A DNA stretch of 64,000 bases from Defluviimonas salinarum (GCF_026013545.1 NZ_JAPDOG010000007.1:1-64000); one strand, 5' to 3'. Positions 26,144 to 35,129 are shown, counted from the first letter of the stretch. Numbers and translations are program-made. Notes: generated by a model not told the origin, from the letters alone.

Positions 26144-27634
26144 ATGGCCGAGTTGCTGGAGCCGAAACTGCCGCAGGCGGGGCTTGCCGGATGCTATATC
26201 GACGGCAAATGGCATTGGCCCGCGGACGGGCGGAAGCTGACGGTCGAGAATCCCTCGCGCCGGACGCCCATCTGCGAGGTCGGGCGCGGCGCGAAGGCCG
26301 AGATCGATCTCGCCGTCGCCGCCGCCCGCGCCGCACTTCCGGCTTGGCGCGCGCTCGCGGCCTCCGAGCGGGGCAAGCGCCTTGCGGAACTCGGTCGCCG
26401 GCTCGAGGAGAGCGCCGAGGAGGTCGCCCGCGTCCTCGCCGCCGAATCCGGCAATGCGATCAAGACCCAGTCCCGCGGCGAGGCGATGGGGGCGGCGGGC
26501 GTGCTGAAATATTACGGTGGTGTCGCGGTCGAACAGAAGGGCGAGACGCTGCCGCTCGGCCCCGGTCTTTTCAGCTATTCGACGCGCGAACCGCATGGCG
26601 TGGTCGGGTCGATCATCCCCTGGAACTCGCCCTTGCAACTTGGCGCGGTCAAGATCTCCATGGCGCTCGCCACCGGCAACTGCCTGGTGCTGAAGCCCGC
26701 CGAGGATGCGCCGCTCGCGATCCTGAAGCTCGCCGAGCTTGCCGACGGCCTGTTCCCGCCCGGCGTCTTCAACGTCGTGACGGGGCTTGGCGAAGAGGCA
26801 GGCGCGGCACTTGCCGCGCATCCCGGCGTGGACAAGATCTCCTTTACCGGTTCGTCCGAGGTGGGCCGGCTCATCGGACGCGCGACCGCCGAACGCATCG
26901 CCAAGCTCACGCTGGAACTCGGGGGCAAGTCGCCGACCATCGTGTTCCCCGACGCGATCGAGAACGGAAGGCTCGACACCACCGCGCAACAGGTCGCGAA
27001 CGCGATGCGCTTCGCGCGGCAGGGGCAGAGCTGCACCGCCGGCTCGCGGCTCTTCGTACACAAGGACATCTGGGACGTGCTGATGCCCAGGGTGGCGGAG
27101 AAGGCGGCAGCCCTCAAGGTCGGCGACGCGCTCGACCCCGACGTCGACATGGGCGCGGTCATCAACGCGGAACGCTATGGCGAGATCCGCAACTTCGTGG
27201 CCGAGGCCGAAGCGGAAGGCGCGGACTTCCTGATCGGGGAAACCCCGGCCGAGAACCCGGCGGGCTTCCTGCCCGGCCCCACGATCATCACCGGCGTCGA
27301 CAACAGCTGGCGCATCGTCCGGGAGGAGGTGTTCGGCCCGGTCATGGTCGCGATCCCGTTCGAGACCGAGGCCGAGGCGATCGCCATGGCCAACGACACC
27401 CATTACGGGCTCGCCGCCTTCATCTTCACCCATGACATCAGCCGGATCACCCGGCTCACCCGCGCCATCGACGCGGGCTGGATCCAGGTCAATCAGGGCG
27501 GCGGGCAGATCCCGGGCATGTCTTACGGCGGCACAAAGCAGTCGGGCACCGGCAGCGAATACTCGATCGAGGGCGCGCTCGAGGCCTATACCTACCGCAA
27601 ATGCGTCACCATCAACGTGGAGCAGGCCGGATGA
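26144..27634 (+). CDS. NAD(P)-dependent aldehyde dehydrogenase
   Basis: 496 residues, normal for the superfamily. Catalytic residues are visible: Glu in LELGGKSPTIVF (about 262-273) and Cys in GQSCTAGSR (about 293-301). IIPWNSPLQ is the coenzyme/substrate segment near residues 164-172. It should oxidise the aldehyde made by the class III aminotransferase encoded directly upstream to a carboxylate. Its stop codon overlaps the start of the next gene (ATGA), so the two are translationally coupled. The physiological aldehyde is not known. Confidence 0.92.
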   Translation: MAELLEPKLPQAGLAGCYIDGKWHWPADGRKLTVENPSRRTPICEVGRGAKAEIDLAVAAARAALPAWRALAASERGKRLAELGRRLEESAEEVARVLAAESGNAIKTQSRGEAMGAAGVLKYYGGVAVEQKGETLPLGPGLFSYSTREPHGVVGSIIPWNSPLQLGAVKISMALATGNCLVLKPAEDAPLAILKLAELADGLFPPGVFNVVTGLGEEAGAALAAHPGVDKISFTGSSEVGRLIGRATAERIAKLTLELGGKSPTIVFPDAIENGRLDTTAQQVANAMRFARQGQSCTAGSRLFVHKDIWDVLMPRVAEKAAALKVGDALDPDVDMGAVINAERYGEIRNFVAEAEAEGADFLIGETPAENPAGFLPGPTIITGVDNSWRIVREEVFGPVMVAIPFETEAEAIAMANDTHYGLAAFIFTHDISRITRLTRAIDAGWIQVNQGGGQIPGMSYGGTKQSGTGSEYSIEGALEAYTYRKCVTINVEQAG

Positions 27635-28896
27635 CCTCGGACCGCTTCGGCAACGAAGTCGATCCCGGCGTCGGCTACGCGCGGGGGCGGCTTCTGGCCT
27701 CTTCGACCGACGAGGTCCGCCGCCTCCGCCGCGCCGGCCAGATCGCGGCGGAATTCGCCGCGCGAGAGGGGATGGAGAAGGTGGCGATCTGCACCGGCAA
27801 CCTGCGCTTCTTCCCGGCAACGGCGGCCGATCTGACGGAACTCTGCGAAGAATGGATCGGCCCCGGCCTTTACGGCGAAGACCTCAGACAGGCGGCGATT
27901 TCCCACATGGGCGGCGACGGCTCCGAGGCGGTCGCCGTCGTCAACCGCACCAGCGCCGGGATCGTTGCCGCGATCCTCGCGCTGTCCGGCGGTCGGCCAG
28001 TCTTGTCCCTTGTGCCCGGAGGCGACCGCTCACACGCCTCGGTGTCGCGCGGGGCAAGACTGGCCGGCGTGCCGGTCGTCGAGATGCATGATCTGCCGGA
28101 GCTGAAGCGCATGCTCGCGGCTCACCTGCCGAAGCTGCTGATTGTCACCACGGTCACATCTGAACTCGCCGTGCTGCCGGACGAGCTGACCGCGGTTGCG
28201 GTCAAGACCGCGCGGGCGGCGGGCTGCAAGGTGTTCCTCGACGAAGCCTACGGCGCGCGCTTTCGCCCGGTGATCCACGGCGGCGCGCCGTCGCTGTCGT
28301 TCGGGGCGGATCTCGTCGTCACCAACTCCGACAAGGCCGGGCTGACCGGCCCGCGCGCCGGCGTGCTCTGCGGCGTCGCGGATACTCTGGTGCCGGTCAT
28401 CGCGAGAGCGAGCGAACTTGGTATGGAGGCGCGCGCGCCGATCGCTGTCGGCGCGATGCGCAGCCTTCAAGGCTTCACCCCTGAGATGCTGCTCGAAGAG
28501 GCGCGCGACGGTCTCGACCTGTCGGAGGCGTTGGAAGCGGCCCTCGGGGGCGGCATCATCCTCCGCTCGGCCCTCGGCCCGAAGATCGACGAGCAGGATC
28601 TGTTCGCGCGGGTGCTGGAGCTTGCGGGTGCCGAGAGGTCGGCGCGCGTGCCGGCCGAAGTCGCCGCCGCTGTAGGGATGCTGATGCTGCGCGACAGAGG
28701 GATCGTGACCGTCAACACCCATGGCCAACCCGGCGGACGTGTCTCGATCCGGCTGAAGCCCACGACCGGTGCCGTGGCGCGTGCGGGCGGGGCAGCGGCG
28801 GTCGCAGGGTGCCTGGCCGGGGCGATGGACGCGGTGGCGGCGCATCTCGAGGACGAGGCCTGGTTCTCGGCGCTCCTGTTCGGAGAGGGGAAATGA
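27631..28896 (+). CDS. SelA-like PLP-dependent enzyme
   Basis: 421 residues of the aspartate-aminotransferase fold, closest in pattern to the SelA / D-glucosaminate-6-phosphate lyase (DgaE) group: GDGSEAVAVVNRTSAGI near residues 93-109, FLDEAYGARF and VTNSDKAGLTGPRAG with the probable Schiff-base Lys. It is not a selenocysteine synthase by context: no selB or selC is nearby. SelA-like enzymes outside selenium metabolism act as lyases or transferases on amino or amino-sugar acids. It is coupled by ATGA overlaps to the genes on both sides. Confidence 0.75.
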   Translation: MTSDRFGNEVDPGVGYARGRLLASSTDEVRRLRRAGQIAAEFAAREGMEKVAICTGNLRFFPATAADLTELCEEWIGPGLYGEDLRQAAISHMGGDGSEAVAVVNRTSAGIVAAILALSGGRPVLSLVPGGDRSHASVSRGARLAGVPVVEMHDLPELKRMLAAHLPKLLIVTTVTSELAVLPDELTAVAVKTARAAGCKVFLDEAYGARFRPVIHGGAPSLSFGADLVVTNSDKAGLTGPRAGVLCGVADTLVPVIARASELGMEARAPIAVGAMRSLQGFTPEMLLEEARDGLDLSEALEAALGGGIILRSALGPKIDEQDLFARVLELAGAERSARVPAEVAAAVGMLMLRDRGIVTVNTHGQPGGRVSIRLKPTTGAVARAGGAAAVAGCLAGAMDAVAAHLEDEAWFSALLFGEGK

Positions 28897-29906
28897 GCGA
28901 CCGGCAGCTGATCGCACGGCTCGACGACCGGCTGGACCGGCTCGTCAACATCGACATCGGCGAGCGCGGGGTGGAGCCGCTGTTCGCCGCCGCCCGTGAC
29001 CTTCAGGGCGGCTCGCTCGTCGGGGCGGCTGCCGACGCACTCATGGCAGTGCCGATGAGCGGGACCGTGGTGATCACCACCGGCTCCGTTTCCCGCGCCT
29101 GGATCACTCCGGAACTGGGCGAGAACGACGGCCCGTCTGGCGCGGCGGCGATCGCCCGCGCGCTGGTCCTCGAACGCAACGCGGCCTGCATCGTCCTCTG
29201 CGAGGAAACTCTCATCCCGGCGATCCGCGCGGTCATGGTCGCGGCGGGTCTCTTCCCAGTCGGCCTCGATCAGGCGCGGATCGCGCAAAAGGACCGGAGC
29301 CTCGCCACCGTCGTGATGATGCCCTACCCCACGTCCGACGAGGACGGAAGAGCCGCCGCACCCGCGATGCTCGACGCGCTCGCGCCGGACCTTCTCTTTT
29401 CGACCGAGCGCGTCGGGCGCAACGACAGGGGCGTCTACCACTCGATGCGCGGCATCGACTACGGGATGGGCCGGGCGCGGGTCGATTTCCTCTTCGACAA
29501 AGCCATGGCGAGGGGCATCCCCGTCGTGGCGGTCGGCGATGGCGGCAACGAGATCGGCATGGGCAAGGTCGCGGAACACGTCCGGGCGCATGTGCCCTAC
29601 GGCGACAACTGCCAGTGCGGCTGCGGCGGCGGCATCGGCGCGACGACCGGCTGCGGCGTCCTCGTGACGGCGGCCTGCTCGAACTGGGGTTGCACCGCGA
29701 TCGCGGCCGCGATGGCCGCCCGTGGCGGCAATCCCAGACTCGTCCACACGCCCGACGCCGAAGCGCGCCTGCTCGACGCGATGGTGGCGGCCGGCCTTAT
29801 CAACTCCACCCATGGCATCGTCGACGATGCCGTCGACGGATTCCCCCGCGCCAGCCATCTCAGCGTGGCGACGCTTTGCCAGACGATCGTATCGCGCGCC
29901 CTGTGA
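28893..29906 (+). CDS. DUF4392 / D-glutamate cyclase-like protein
   Basis: 337 residues matching the DUF4392 (glutamate cyclase-like C-terminal) family, whose studied members convert D-glutamate to 5-oxo-D-proline. Segments: GGSLVGAAADALMAVP, SGTVVITTGS, VAVGDGGNEIGMGKV (about 214-228) and SNWGC near residue 265. A C-x-C-x-C cluster at residues 240-244, with further Cys at about 254 and 268, could bind a metal. Start overlaps the previous stop. Its neighbours suggest that it handles an amino-acid intermediate rather than glutamate pool control, but that is inference. Confidence 0.75.
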   Translation: MSDRQLIARLDDRLDRLVNIDIGERGVEPLFAAARDLQGGSLVGAAADALMAVPMSGTVVITTGSVSRAWITPELGENDGPSGAAAIARALVLERNAACIVLCEETLIPAIRAVMVAAGLFPVGLDQARIAQKDRSLATVVMMPYPTSDEDGRAAAPAMLDALAPDLLFSTERVGRNDRGVYHSMRGIDYGMGRARVDFLFDKAMARGIPVVAVGDGGNEIGMGKVAEHVRAHVPYGDNCQCGCGGGIGATTGCGVLVTAACSNWGCTAIAAAMAARGGNPRLVHTPDAEARLLDAMVAAGLINSTHGIVDDAVDGFPRASHLSVATLCQTIVSRAL

Positions 29907-29935
29907 GCCCAAGCATTCCCAGACGAGAAAGTCCC

Positions 29936-31201
29936 ATGACCGACATCACCCCAGAGCTTCTCGAGAAGATCCGCAGCCGCTTCCATCATGTCGAGGAATG
30001 CCCCTATCAGGGCCCCCGCATCTTCTTCGAGAACGCCGGCGGCGCGCTGACGCTGAAATCCGTCGTCGAGACCTCGGCAAAGTTCGCCGCGATCCCGGAC
30101 AACCAGGGGCGCGACAACCCGGCGAGCCACGCGCTCGTCGAGGTGATCAACCGTGCCAAGGCAGACATGGCCGTTCTGATGAACGCCTCGTCGGGGCAGT
30201 TCTTCGTCGGCGAAAGCGGGACCGAGCTTTTGTTCCGAATGATCCGCACCGCCTGCGTCAACGCGCCGAAAGGGGCAAAGGTGCTCGGCAGTTCGCTCGA
30301 ACATCCGGCCTCGCGTTCTGCGGCGCGGCGTTGGGCGGCCATAGCCGAACTCGATTACGTCAACGTCAGGCATGACGACGCAATCGGCACCGTTACGGCC
30401 GAAGCATACGCTGCGCATGTGACGCCGGACGTTGCGGTGGCGACGATCCTGCATACCTCGCCCGTGACCGGAATGGGCGTCGACGTGGCCGCCGTGTCTG
30501 CGGCGATCCGCAAGGTCGCGCCCGACTGCCTGATCATCGTCGACGGCATCCAGCATGCCGCCCACGGCCAACTCGACATCGACAGCTACGGCGTCGATGG
30601 CTACGCAATTTCGCCCTACAAGGTCTTCTCGCGCCACGGCTACGGCGTCGCCTGGATCTCGGACCGGCTCTCGCTCCTGCCGCACGACATGCTGATCGAC
30701 GCCCCGGCCAAGGGCTGGGAGTTCGGCACGCGCGACACCGGCGCCTACGCGACCACGTCGGACCTCGTCGCCTATTTCGACTGGCTCGGTGGCGAGGTGT
30801 CACAAGAGACGGATCGGCGCCGCCGGATCGAGGCCGCGGGCCACGCGATCCACGCCCATGAGAAGCGGCTCACGGACGCGATGATCCACGGGCTGGGCAA
30901 CGTGAAGGGCCTCAAGGAGATGGCAAATGTCACCATCATCGGCGGCGCGGACAACCCGGCGCGTGAGGGGCTGGTGTCGATCGTCGTGAAGGACATGCCC
31001 TCACCTGACGTCGTGGCCCGGCTGAATGAGCAGGGTATCCGGACACACACCCGAAAGGCAGACCACTACTCGCGCAACATTCTCGATCCCCTTGGGCTCC
31101 CGGACTGCATCCGCGTGTCTATCTGCCATTACAACAGCGAGCGCGAAGTTGCTCAGTTTCTGGCAGCGCTTGAGGGGATTGTTTGTGGCGCGGATGCCTG
31201 A
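29936..31201 (+). CDS. Class V PLP-dependent enzyme (cysteine desulfurase / isopenicillin-N epimerase-like)
   Basis: 421 residues. It has the class V pattern: ENAGGALTL near residues 28-36, IVDGIQHAAHG (PLP-binding Asp and His) near 200-210 and the Schiff-base Lys in AISPYKVFSRHGYG near 224-237. There is no desulfurase active-site Cys loop that I can recognise, so desulfurase activity is unlikely; an epimerase, lyase or aminotransferase role fits better. Last gene of the right operon, 29 bases after the DUF4392 gene; a 600-base gene-free stretch follows. Confidence 0.78.
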   Translation: MTDITPELLEKIRSRFHHVEECPYQGPRIFFENAGGALTLKSVVETSAKFAAIPDNQGRDNPASHALVEVINRAKADMAVLMNASSGQFFVGESGTELLFRMIRTACVNAPKGAKVLGSSLEHPASRSAARRWAAIAELDYVNVRHDDAIGTVTAEAYAAHVTPDVAVATILHTSPVTGMGVDVAAVSAAIRKVAPDCLIIVDGIQHAAHGQLDIDSYGVDGYAISPYKVFSRHGYGVAWISDRLSLLPHDMLIDAPAKGWEFGTRDTGAYATTSDLVAYFDWLGGEVSQETDRRRRIEAAGHAIHAHEKRLTDAMIHGLGNVKGLKEMANVTIIGGADNPAREGLVSIVVKDMPSPDVVARLNEQGIRTHTRKADHYSRNILDPLGLPDCIRVSICHYNSEREVAQFLAALEGIVCGADA

Positions 31202-31807
31202 GGTCCGCGCCGAGCACAGGCATTGCTTGCAGGCGGGTAGGACAAGTCGCCTTCGGTCCCAATGGATCCGATGATCCAGCTGACCACGCCGAGAGACGTG
31301 CGAGCGTTTTCGCTTAGTGCCAGTGCGGACGCTCCGCTGCATTCAAGTGAATGACACGCGGCGCACTCAAGAAGCGGCGCGGCTTTCGCCACGCCGCTCC
31401 AATGTGCGTGCCCGGTCGGTCGAAGGCCTGGGCGATGCAGGGCGCGAATGGCCGCTTCTGCCGCAGGTGCCCAATGCCTTCACAGCCGCGGAGAAAGTCT
31501 GCATGCCAACCGAATTTCCGATTTCACTTTTCGCGCGGAACACCCTGCGACCAGACCCTTGATCTCATTACCCCGCATTGGGCGATATCGTGGGACAGCC
31601 GATCCCGCTTTCGGAGGGATGACGAAGACCTGCAGCCCCTAATCCTGTAACTTTATCCTGCAAATATAGATCGTTACAAGGAACAGTTGACGCACCGCGA
31701 GAACACGGAAACGGTGCGCGCGCGGCGCGAATTCCCGGTCTGGCGCTCGGCACGGTCCCTCCTGTAACCTGCACCGGACCGGCGGCCGCTGAGGAGGCGC
31801 ACCAGAC
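31202..31807. other. Gene-free stretch at the right edge of the accessory cluster
   Basis: About 600 bases with lower GC than the flanks and only short overlapping open frames of odd composition. It includes an imperfect inverted repeat CCTGTAAC ... GTTACAAGG at about 31645-31681. No transposase, integrase or attachment repeat of the tRNA-Glu 3' end was found. The last 150 bases should hold the promoter of the pqi operon. Confidence 0.45.
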
Positions 31808-32446
31808 GTGACGGCGACGACCCCCGAATCCCAGCTCGACGCGCTCATCGCCTGCCCGACTTGCGACGCGCTTCATCATGTGACCGTGGTCATTCCCGGC
31901 GCCCGCGCCCGCTGTCATCGTTGCGGCACGACATTGATGGCGCCGCGCACCGGCGCGATGACGCGAATCGTGATGCTCGCGGCCACCGCGGCGATCCTCA
32001 TGGTGGCGGCGGTCTTCTTCCCCTTCCTCGAGCTCCAGGCCGGCGGCCTCAGCCGGCAGAGCTCGGTCCTCGGCGCGGTCCTTGCCTTCTCCGAAGGCTG
32101 GATGATGCCGCTCGCGGTCGCGGTGGGGGCAATGATCGTCGCCCTGCCCTTCGCCCGGCTCCTCGCCATCACATACGCGCTGGCGCCAATGGCACTCGGC
32201 TGGCGTCCCGCGGCCCAGGCTGAGCGCGTGTTCCGCTGGGCCGAAGCGATGCGGCCCTGGGCGATGGCCGAGATCTTCATCCTCGGCGTCGCGGTGGCGA
32301 TGGTAAAGGTTGCGGGCCTCGCCAAGGTCACGCCCGGCCCGGCGTTCTGGGCCTTCGCGGCGCTCGTCCTCGTGACGGTGCTCAAGGACAACTTCATGTG
32401 CAGGCTGACGATATGGAAAACGCTCGAAGAACGCAGGCGGTCCTGA
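31808..32446 (+). CDS. pqiA: PqiA family membrane protein, first half
   Basis: 212 residues, GTG start with GAGGAGG about 11 bases upstream. The N-terminus carries a zinc-ribbon-like CPTC ... CHRC (about residues 17-39), then four hydrophobic helices. E. coli PqiA is about 417 residues with two such halves in one chain; here each half is a separate gene. It belongs to the Pqi system that moves lipids across the periplasm together with the MCE protein PqiB. It overlaps the next gene by 34 bases. Confidence 0.85.
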   Translation: MTATTPESQLDALIACPTCDALHHVTVVIPGARARCHRCGTTLMAPRTGAMTRIVMLAATAAILMVAAVFFPFLELQAGGLSRQSSVLGAVLAFSEGWMMPLAVAVGAMIVALPFARLLAITYALAPMALGWRPAAQAERVFRWAEAMRPWAMAEIFILGVAVAMVKVAGLAKVTPGPAFWAFAALVLVTVLKDNFMCRLTIWKTLEERRRS

Positions 32447-33048
32447 CCGCGCGGCGGGCCGGGCTCGTCGGCTGCACCGGCTGCGGCAAGGTCCATGCCG
32501 CCGGCGACACCGTCTGCCGGCGCTGTGGCGCGTCGCTGCAAAGCCGCGACGCCAAAAGCCTGCAGCGGGTCTGGGCCTGGCTCGCCGCCGGGATGGTCGC
32601 CTATATCCCCGCCAACATCTATCCGATGCTGCTGACGACGAATTTCGGGAAGACGCAGGAGAACACCATCGTCGGCGGCGCGATCGAACTTTTCCTGCAC
32701 GGCTCCTGGGGCGTCGCGCTCATCGTCTTCGCTGCCTCGGTGCTGATCCCGATCGGCAAGTTCATCGCCATCGGCTATCTCGCGCTCTCGGCGCGGTCGA
32801 AGGTGGTGATCCGCGGCCACGGCCGCCAGCACCTCTACGAGGTCGTGGAGTTCATTGGCCGCTGGTCGATGATCGACGTCTTCGTGGTCGCGATCCTCTC
32901 GGCGCTCGTCCGGTTCGACTTCGCCGCGACGGTCAATCCCGGCATCGCTGCGGTCAGTTTCGCGCTTTCCGTTGCATTCACGATGATTTCCGCGCAGAAC
33001 TTCGACCCGCGTACCCTCTGGGACGCCTATGAGGAAGACGATACTTGA
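32413..33048 (+). CDS. pqiA: PqiA family membrane protein, second half
   Basis: 211 residues with a second zinc-ribbon-like pair, CTGC ... CRRC (about residues 22-38), followed by four membrane helices, including PANIYPMLLTTNF and IEFLGRWSMIDVF-type PqiA motifs (here VEFIGRWSMIDVFVVA). It corresponds to the C-terminal half of E. coli PqiA. The start at 32413 lies within the previous gene; its TGA overlaps the TTG start of pqiB, so the four pqi genes are coupled. Confidence 0.85.
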   Translation: MENARRTQAVLTARRAGLVGCTGCGKVHAAGDTVCRRCGASLQSRDAKSLQRVWAWLAAGMVAYIPANIYPMLLTTNFGKTQENTIVGGAIELFLHGSWGVALIVFAASVLIPIGKFIAIGYLALSARSKVVIRGHGRQHLYEVVEFIGRWSMIDVFVVAILSALVRFDFAATVNPGIAAVSFALSVAFTMISAQNFDPRTLWDAYEEDDT

Positions 33049-35129
33049 CCGATCCGCGCCCTGCCGAACTCGACATCTCGCCACCGAGGCCATCGTTCTG
33101 GCGGAACCTGTCGTTCGTCTGGCTCGTCCCGGTGCTGGCACTCGCCATCTCGCTCGGGCTTGCGTGGCAGAACTTCGCCAATCGCGGCGTGCTGGTCGAG
33201 ATCACCTTCCTGAGCGCCCCCGGCGTGACCGCGGGTGAGACGACAATCCGCTACCGCGACGTCACCATCGGCCGGGTCGAGCAGGTGACCTTCACTCCCG
33301 ACCTCACGAAGGTTCTGATCCGCGCGCGGATCGATAAGGAGGTTGCCACCTTCCTCGACAAGGACGCGCAGTTCTGGATCGTCAGCCCCAAGGTCAGCAC
33401 CCGCGGCATCTCGGGTCTCTCAACGGTGCTCTCCGGCGTCTATATCGAGGGCGCCTGGGACCAGGAGCCCGGTGTCCAGGCCTACCGCTTCGATGGTGCC
33501 GACGGCCCGCCGCTGGTGCAGCCGGGACGCGACGGCAAGCGCATCACGCTTATCACCGACGACGGCAGCCTGATCTCCGAAGGAGCGCCGGTCTTCTTCC
33601 ACGGCGTCGAGGTGGGGCGGCTGGAAAAGCCTAGGCTCACGGTCACCACGGATTCCATCGTCGTCGACGCCTTCATCGAGGCGCCGCATGACCGGCGCCT
33701 CAACTCCGCCACCCGGTTCTGGGACACCTCGGGCTTCGAGGTCTCGCTCAGCGGTGCCGGTCTCAGCGTCAACTTCGACAGCATGGCCTCGCTCCTCGCC
33801 GGCGGGGTCGAATTCGACTCGGTCTACGAAGGCGGCGAGCCGGTCAGCCCTGGCCATGTCTTCCAAGTCTATCCCGACCAGGCCTCGGCCCGTAAAAGCC
33901 TGATCGCCCGGTCGAGCGCCGACGCAGTCCAGATCGCCGCCGAGTTCGGCGAATCCGTGAGCGGCCTCGAACCCGGCGCCGATGTCCGCTACGGCGGGCT
34001 CAAGGTCGGCGAAGTGGTCGCGATCGCCGCGCAGGTCGAGGAGGACGAGACCGGCCCGAACGTCCGGCTGATGGCCAATCTCGCGATCGAGCCCGACCGT
34101 CTGGGTCTCCCCGCGGGCGCGGGAAAGGCCGAGACGCTCGACTTCTTCGAGGCCGCCGTCGACGAGGGTCTGCGCGCCCGGCTCGCCGCCACCAGCATCT
34201 TCAGCGCCGCCCTGATCGTCGAGCTGGTCGAGATCCCGGACGCCGCCCCGGCGGTCTTCGAACGCGCGGCCGAACCGCTTCCCATCCTGCCGAGCGAGAA
34301 ATCGAACCTGCCCGACTTCACCGCGACCGCCGAGGGCGTGTTCGAGCGGATCAACGCGCTTCCGATCGAAGAGCTGATCGAGCAGGCGATCACGATGATG
34401 GCCTCGATCGAAGCGGTGACGAGCTCCGAGAGCACCCGCGCGGTGCCCGACACGGTGGTCGCACTCCTCGAGGACACGCGCTCGCTCGTCAACGACGAGG
34501 CGATGCGGGCGCTGCCCGGCGACATCCGCGCTACGGTGGCCGAACTGCGCGCCGTGGTGAGCGAGCTGAAGGAGGGCGGCGCGATGAAGAACCTCGCCTC
34601 CGCGCTCGAACGCGCCGACAAGATCACCTCCGACATCGCCACCGCCTCGGCGGAGTTCCCCGCCCTTGTCGAGGACCTGCGCGCGGTCGCGAAGAAGGCC
34701 AACTCTCTCGAGGCCGAGGAGCTTGTCGCCGCAGCGACCCGGGTGCTCGACAGCGCCGACAAGGTGATCGGCAGCGAGGCTGCGCGCGACCTGCCGCCCG
34801 TGCTGAATGGCGCGCTCGACGAGATCCGCACGACGCTCGCCGAACTGCGCGAGGGCGGCGCCGTCGAGAATGCCAACGCGACCATGGCCTCGGCCCGCGA
34901 CGCCGCCGACGCGGTCGCCAAGGCGACCGAGAGCCTGCCGGACCTGTCGGCCCGGCTCGAAAAGCTCGTCACCCAGTCCGAGGCGCTCATCGCCGCCTAC
35001 GGCGAACGCTCCGACTTCAACGGCGAGACGCTTGCCGCGCTGCGCGAGGTCCGCAGCGCCGCCCGCGCCGTCAGCCAGCTTGCCCGCGCGATCGAGCGCA
35101 ATCCGAACTCCCTCCTGATAGGACGCTGA
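33045..35129 (+). CDS. pqiB: PqiB-like MCE (MlaD) domain protein
   Basis: 694 residues: one N-terminal membrane helix (about 24-43) and a periplasmic part with three MCE domains (about 47-140, 165-225 and 290-385), which in PqiB form stacked rings that conduct lipids between the membranes. The start is TTG with GAGGAAG upstream. E. coli PqiB has about 546 residues; here about 265 residues follow the last MCE domain, predicted helical, including two tandem repeats of about 93 residues (starting near residues 485 and 578). That would lengthen the tube or needle. Confidence 0.88.
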   Translation: MTDPRPAELDISPPRPSFWRNLSFVWLVPVLALAISLGLAWQNFANRGVLVEITFLSAPGVTAGETTIRYRDVTIGRVEQVTFTPDLTKVLIRARIDKEVATFLDKDAQFWIVSPKVSTRGISGLSTVLSGVYIEGAWDQEPGVQAYRFDGADGPPLVQPGRDGKRITLITDDGSLISEGAPVFFHGVEVGRLEKPRLTVTTDSIVVDAFIEAPHDRRLNSATRFWDTSGFEVSLSGAGLSVNFDSMASLLAGGVEFDSVYEGGEPVSPGHVFQVYPDQASARKSLIARSSADAVQIAAEFGESVSGLEPGADVRYGGLKVGEVVAIAAQVEEDETGPNVRLMANLAIEPDRLGLPAGAGKAETLDFFEAAVDEGLRARLAATSIFSAALIVELVEIPDAAPAVFERAAEPLPILPSEKSNLPDFTATAEGVFERINALPIEELIEQAITMMASIEAVTSSESTRAVPDTVVALLEDTRSLVNDEAMRALPGDIRATVAELRAVVSELKEGGAMKNLASALERADKITSDIATASAEFPALVEDLRAVAKKANSLEAEELVAAATRVLDSADKVIGSEAARDLPPVLNGALDEIRTTLAELREGGAVENANATMASARDAADAVAKATESLPDLSARLEKLVTQSEALIAAYGERSDFNGETLAALREVRSAARAVSQLARAIERNPNSLLIGR

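Noticed and set aside
27631-28896. Selenocysteine synthase (selA) call
   Set aside because: No selB, selC or SECIS feature nearby, and the gene is coupled to amine-catabolic genes; only a SelA-like fold is claimed.
29936-31201. Cysteine desulfurase (iscS/sufS) call
   Set aside because: No desulfurase Cys loop recognised and no Fe-S assembly genes nearby.
16269-31807. A second copy of the tRNA-Glu 3' end as an attR repeat
   Set aside because: I looked for the T-arm/acceptor sequence at the right edge and between genes and found none, so the island borders remain unproven.
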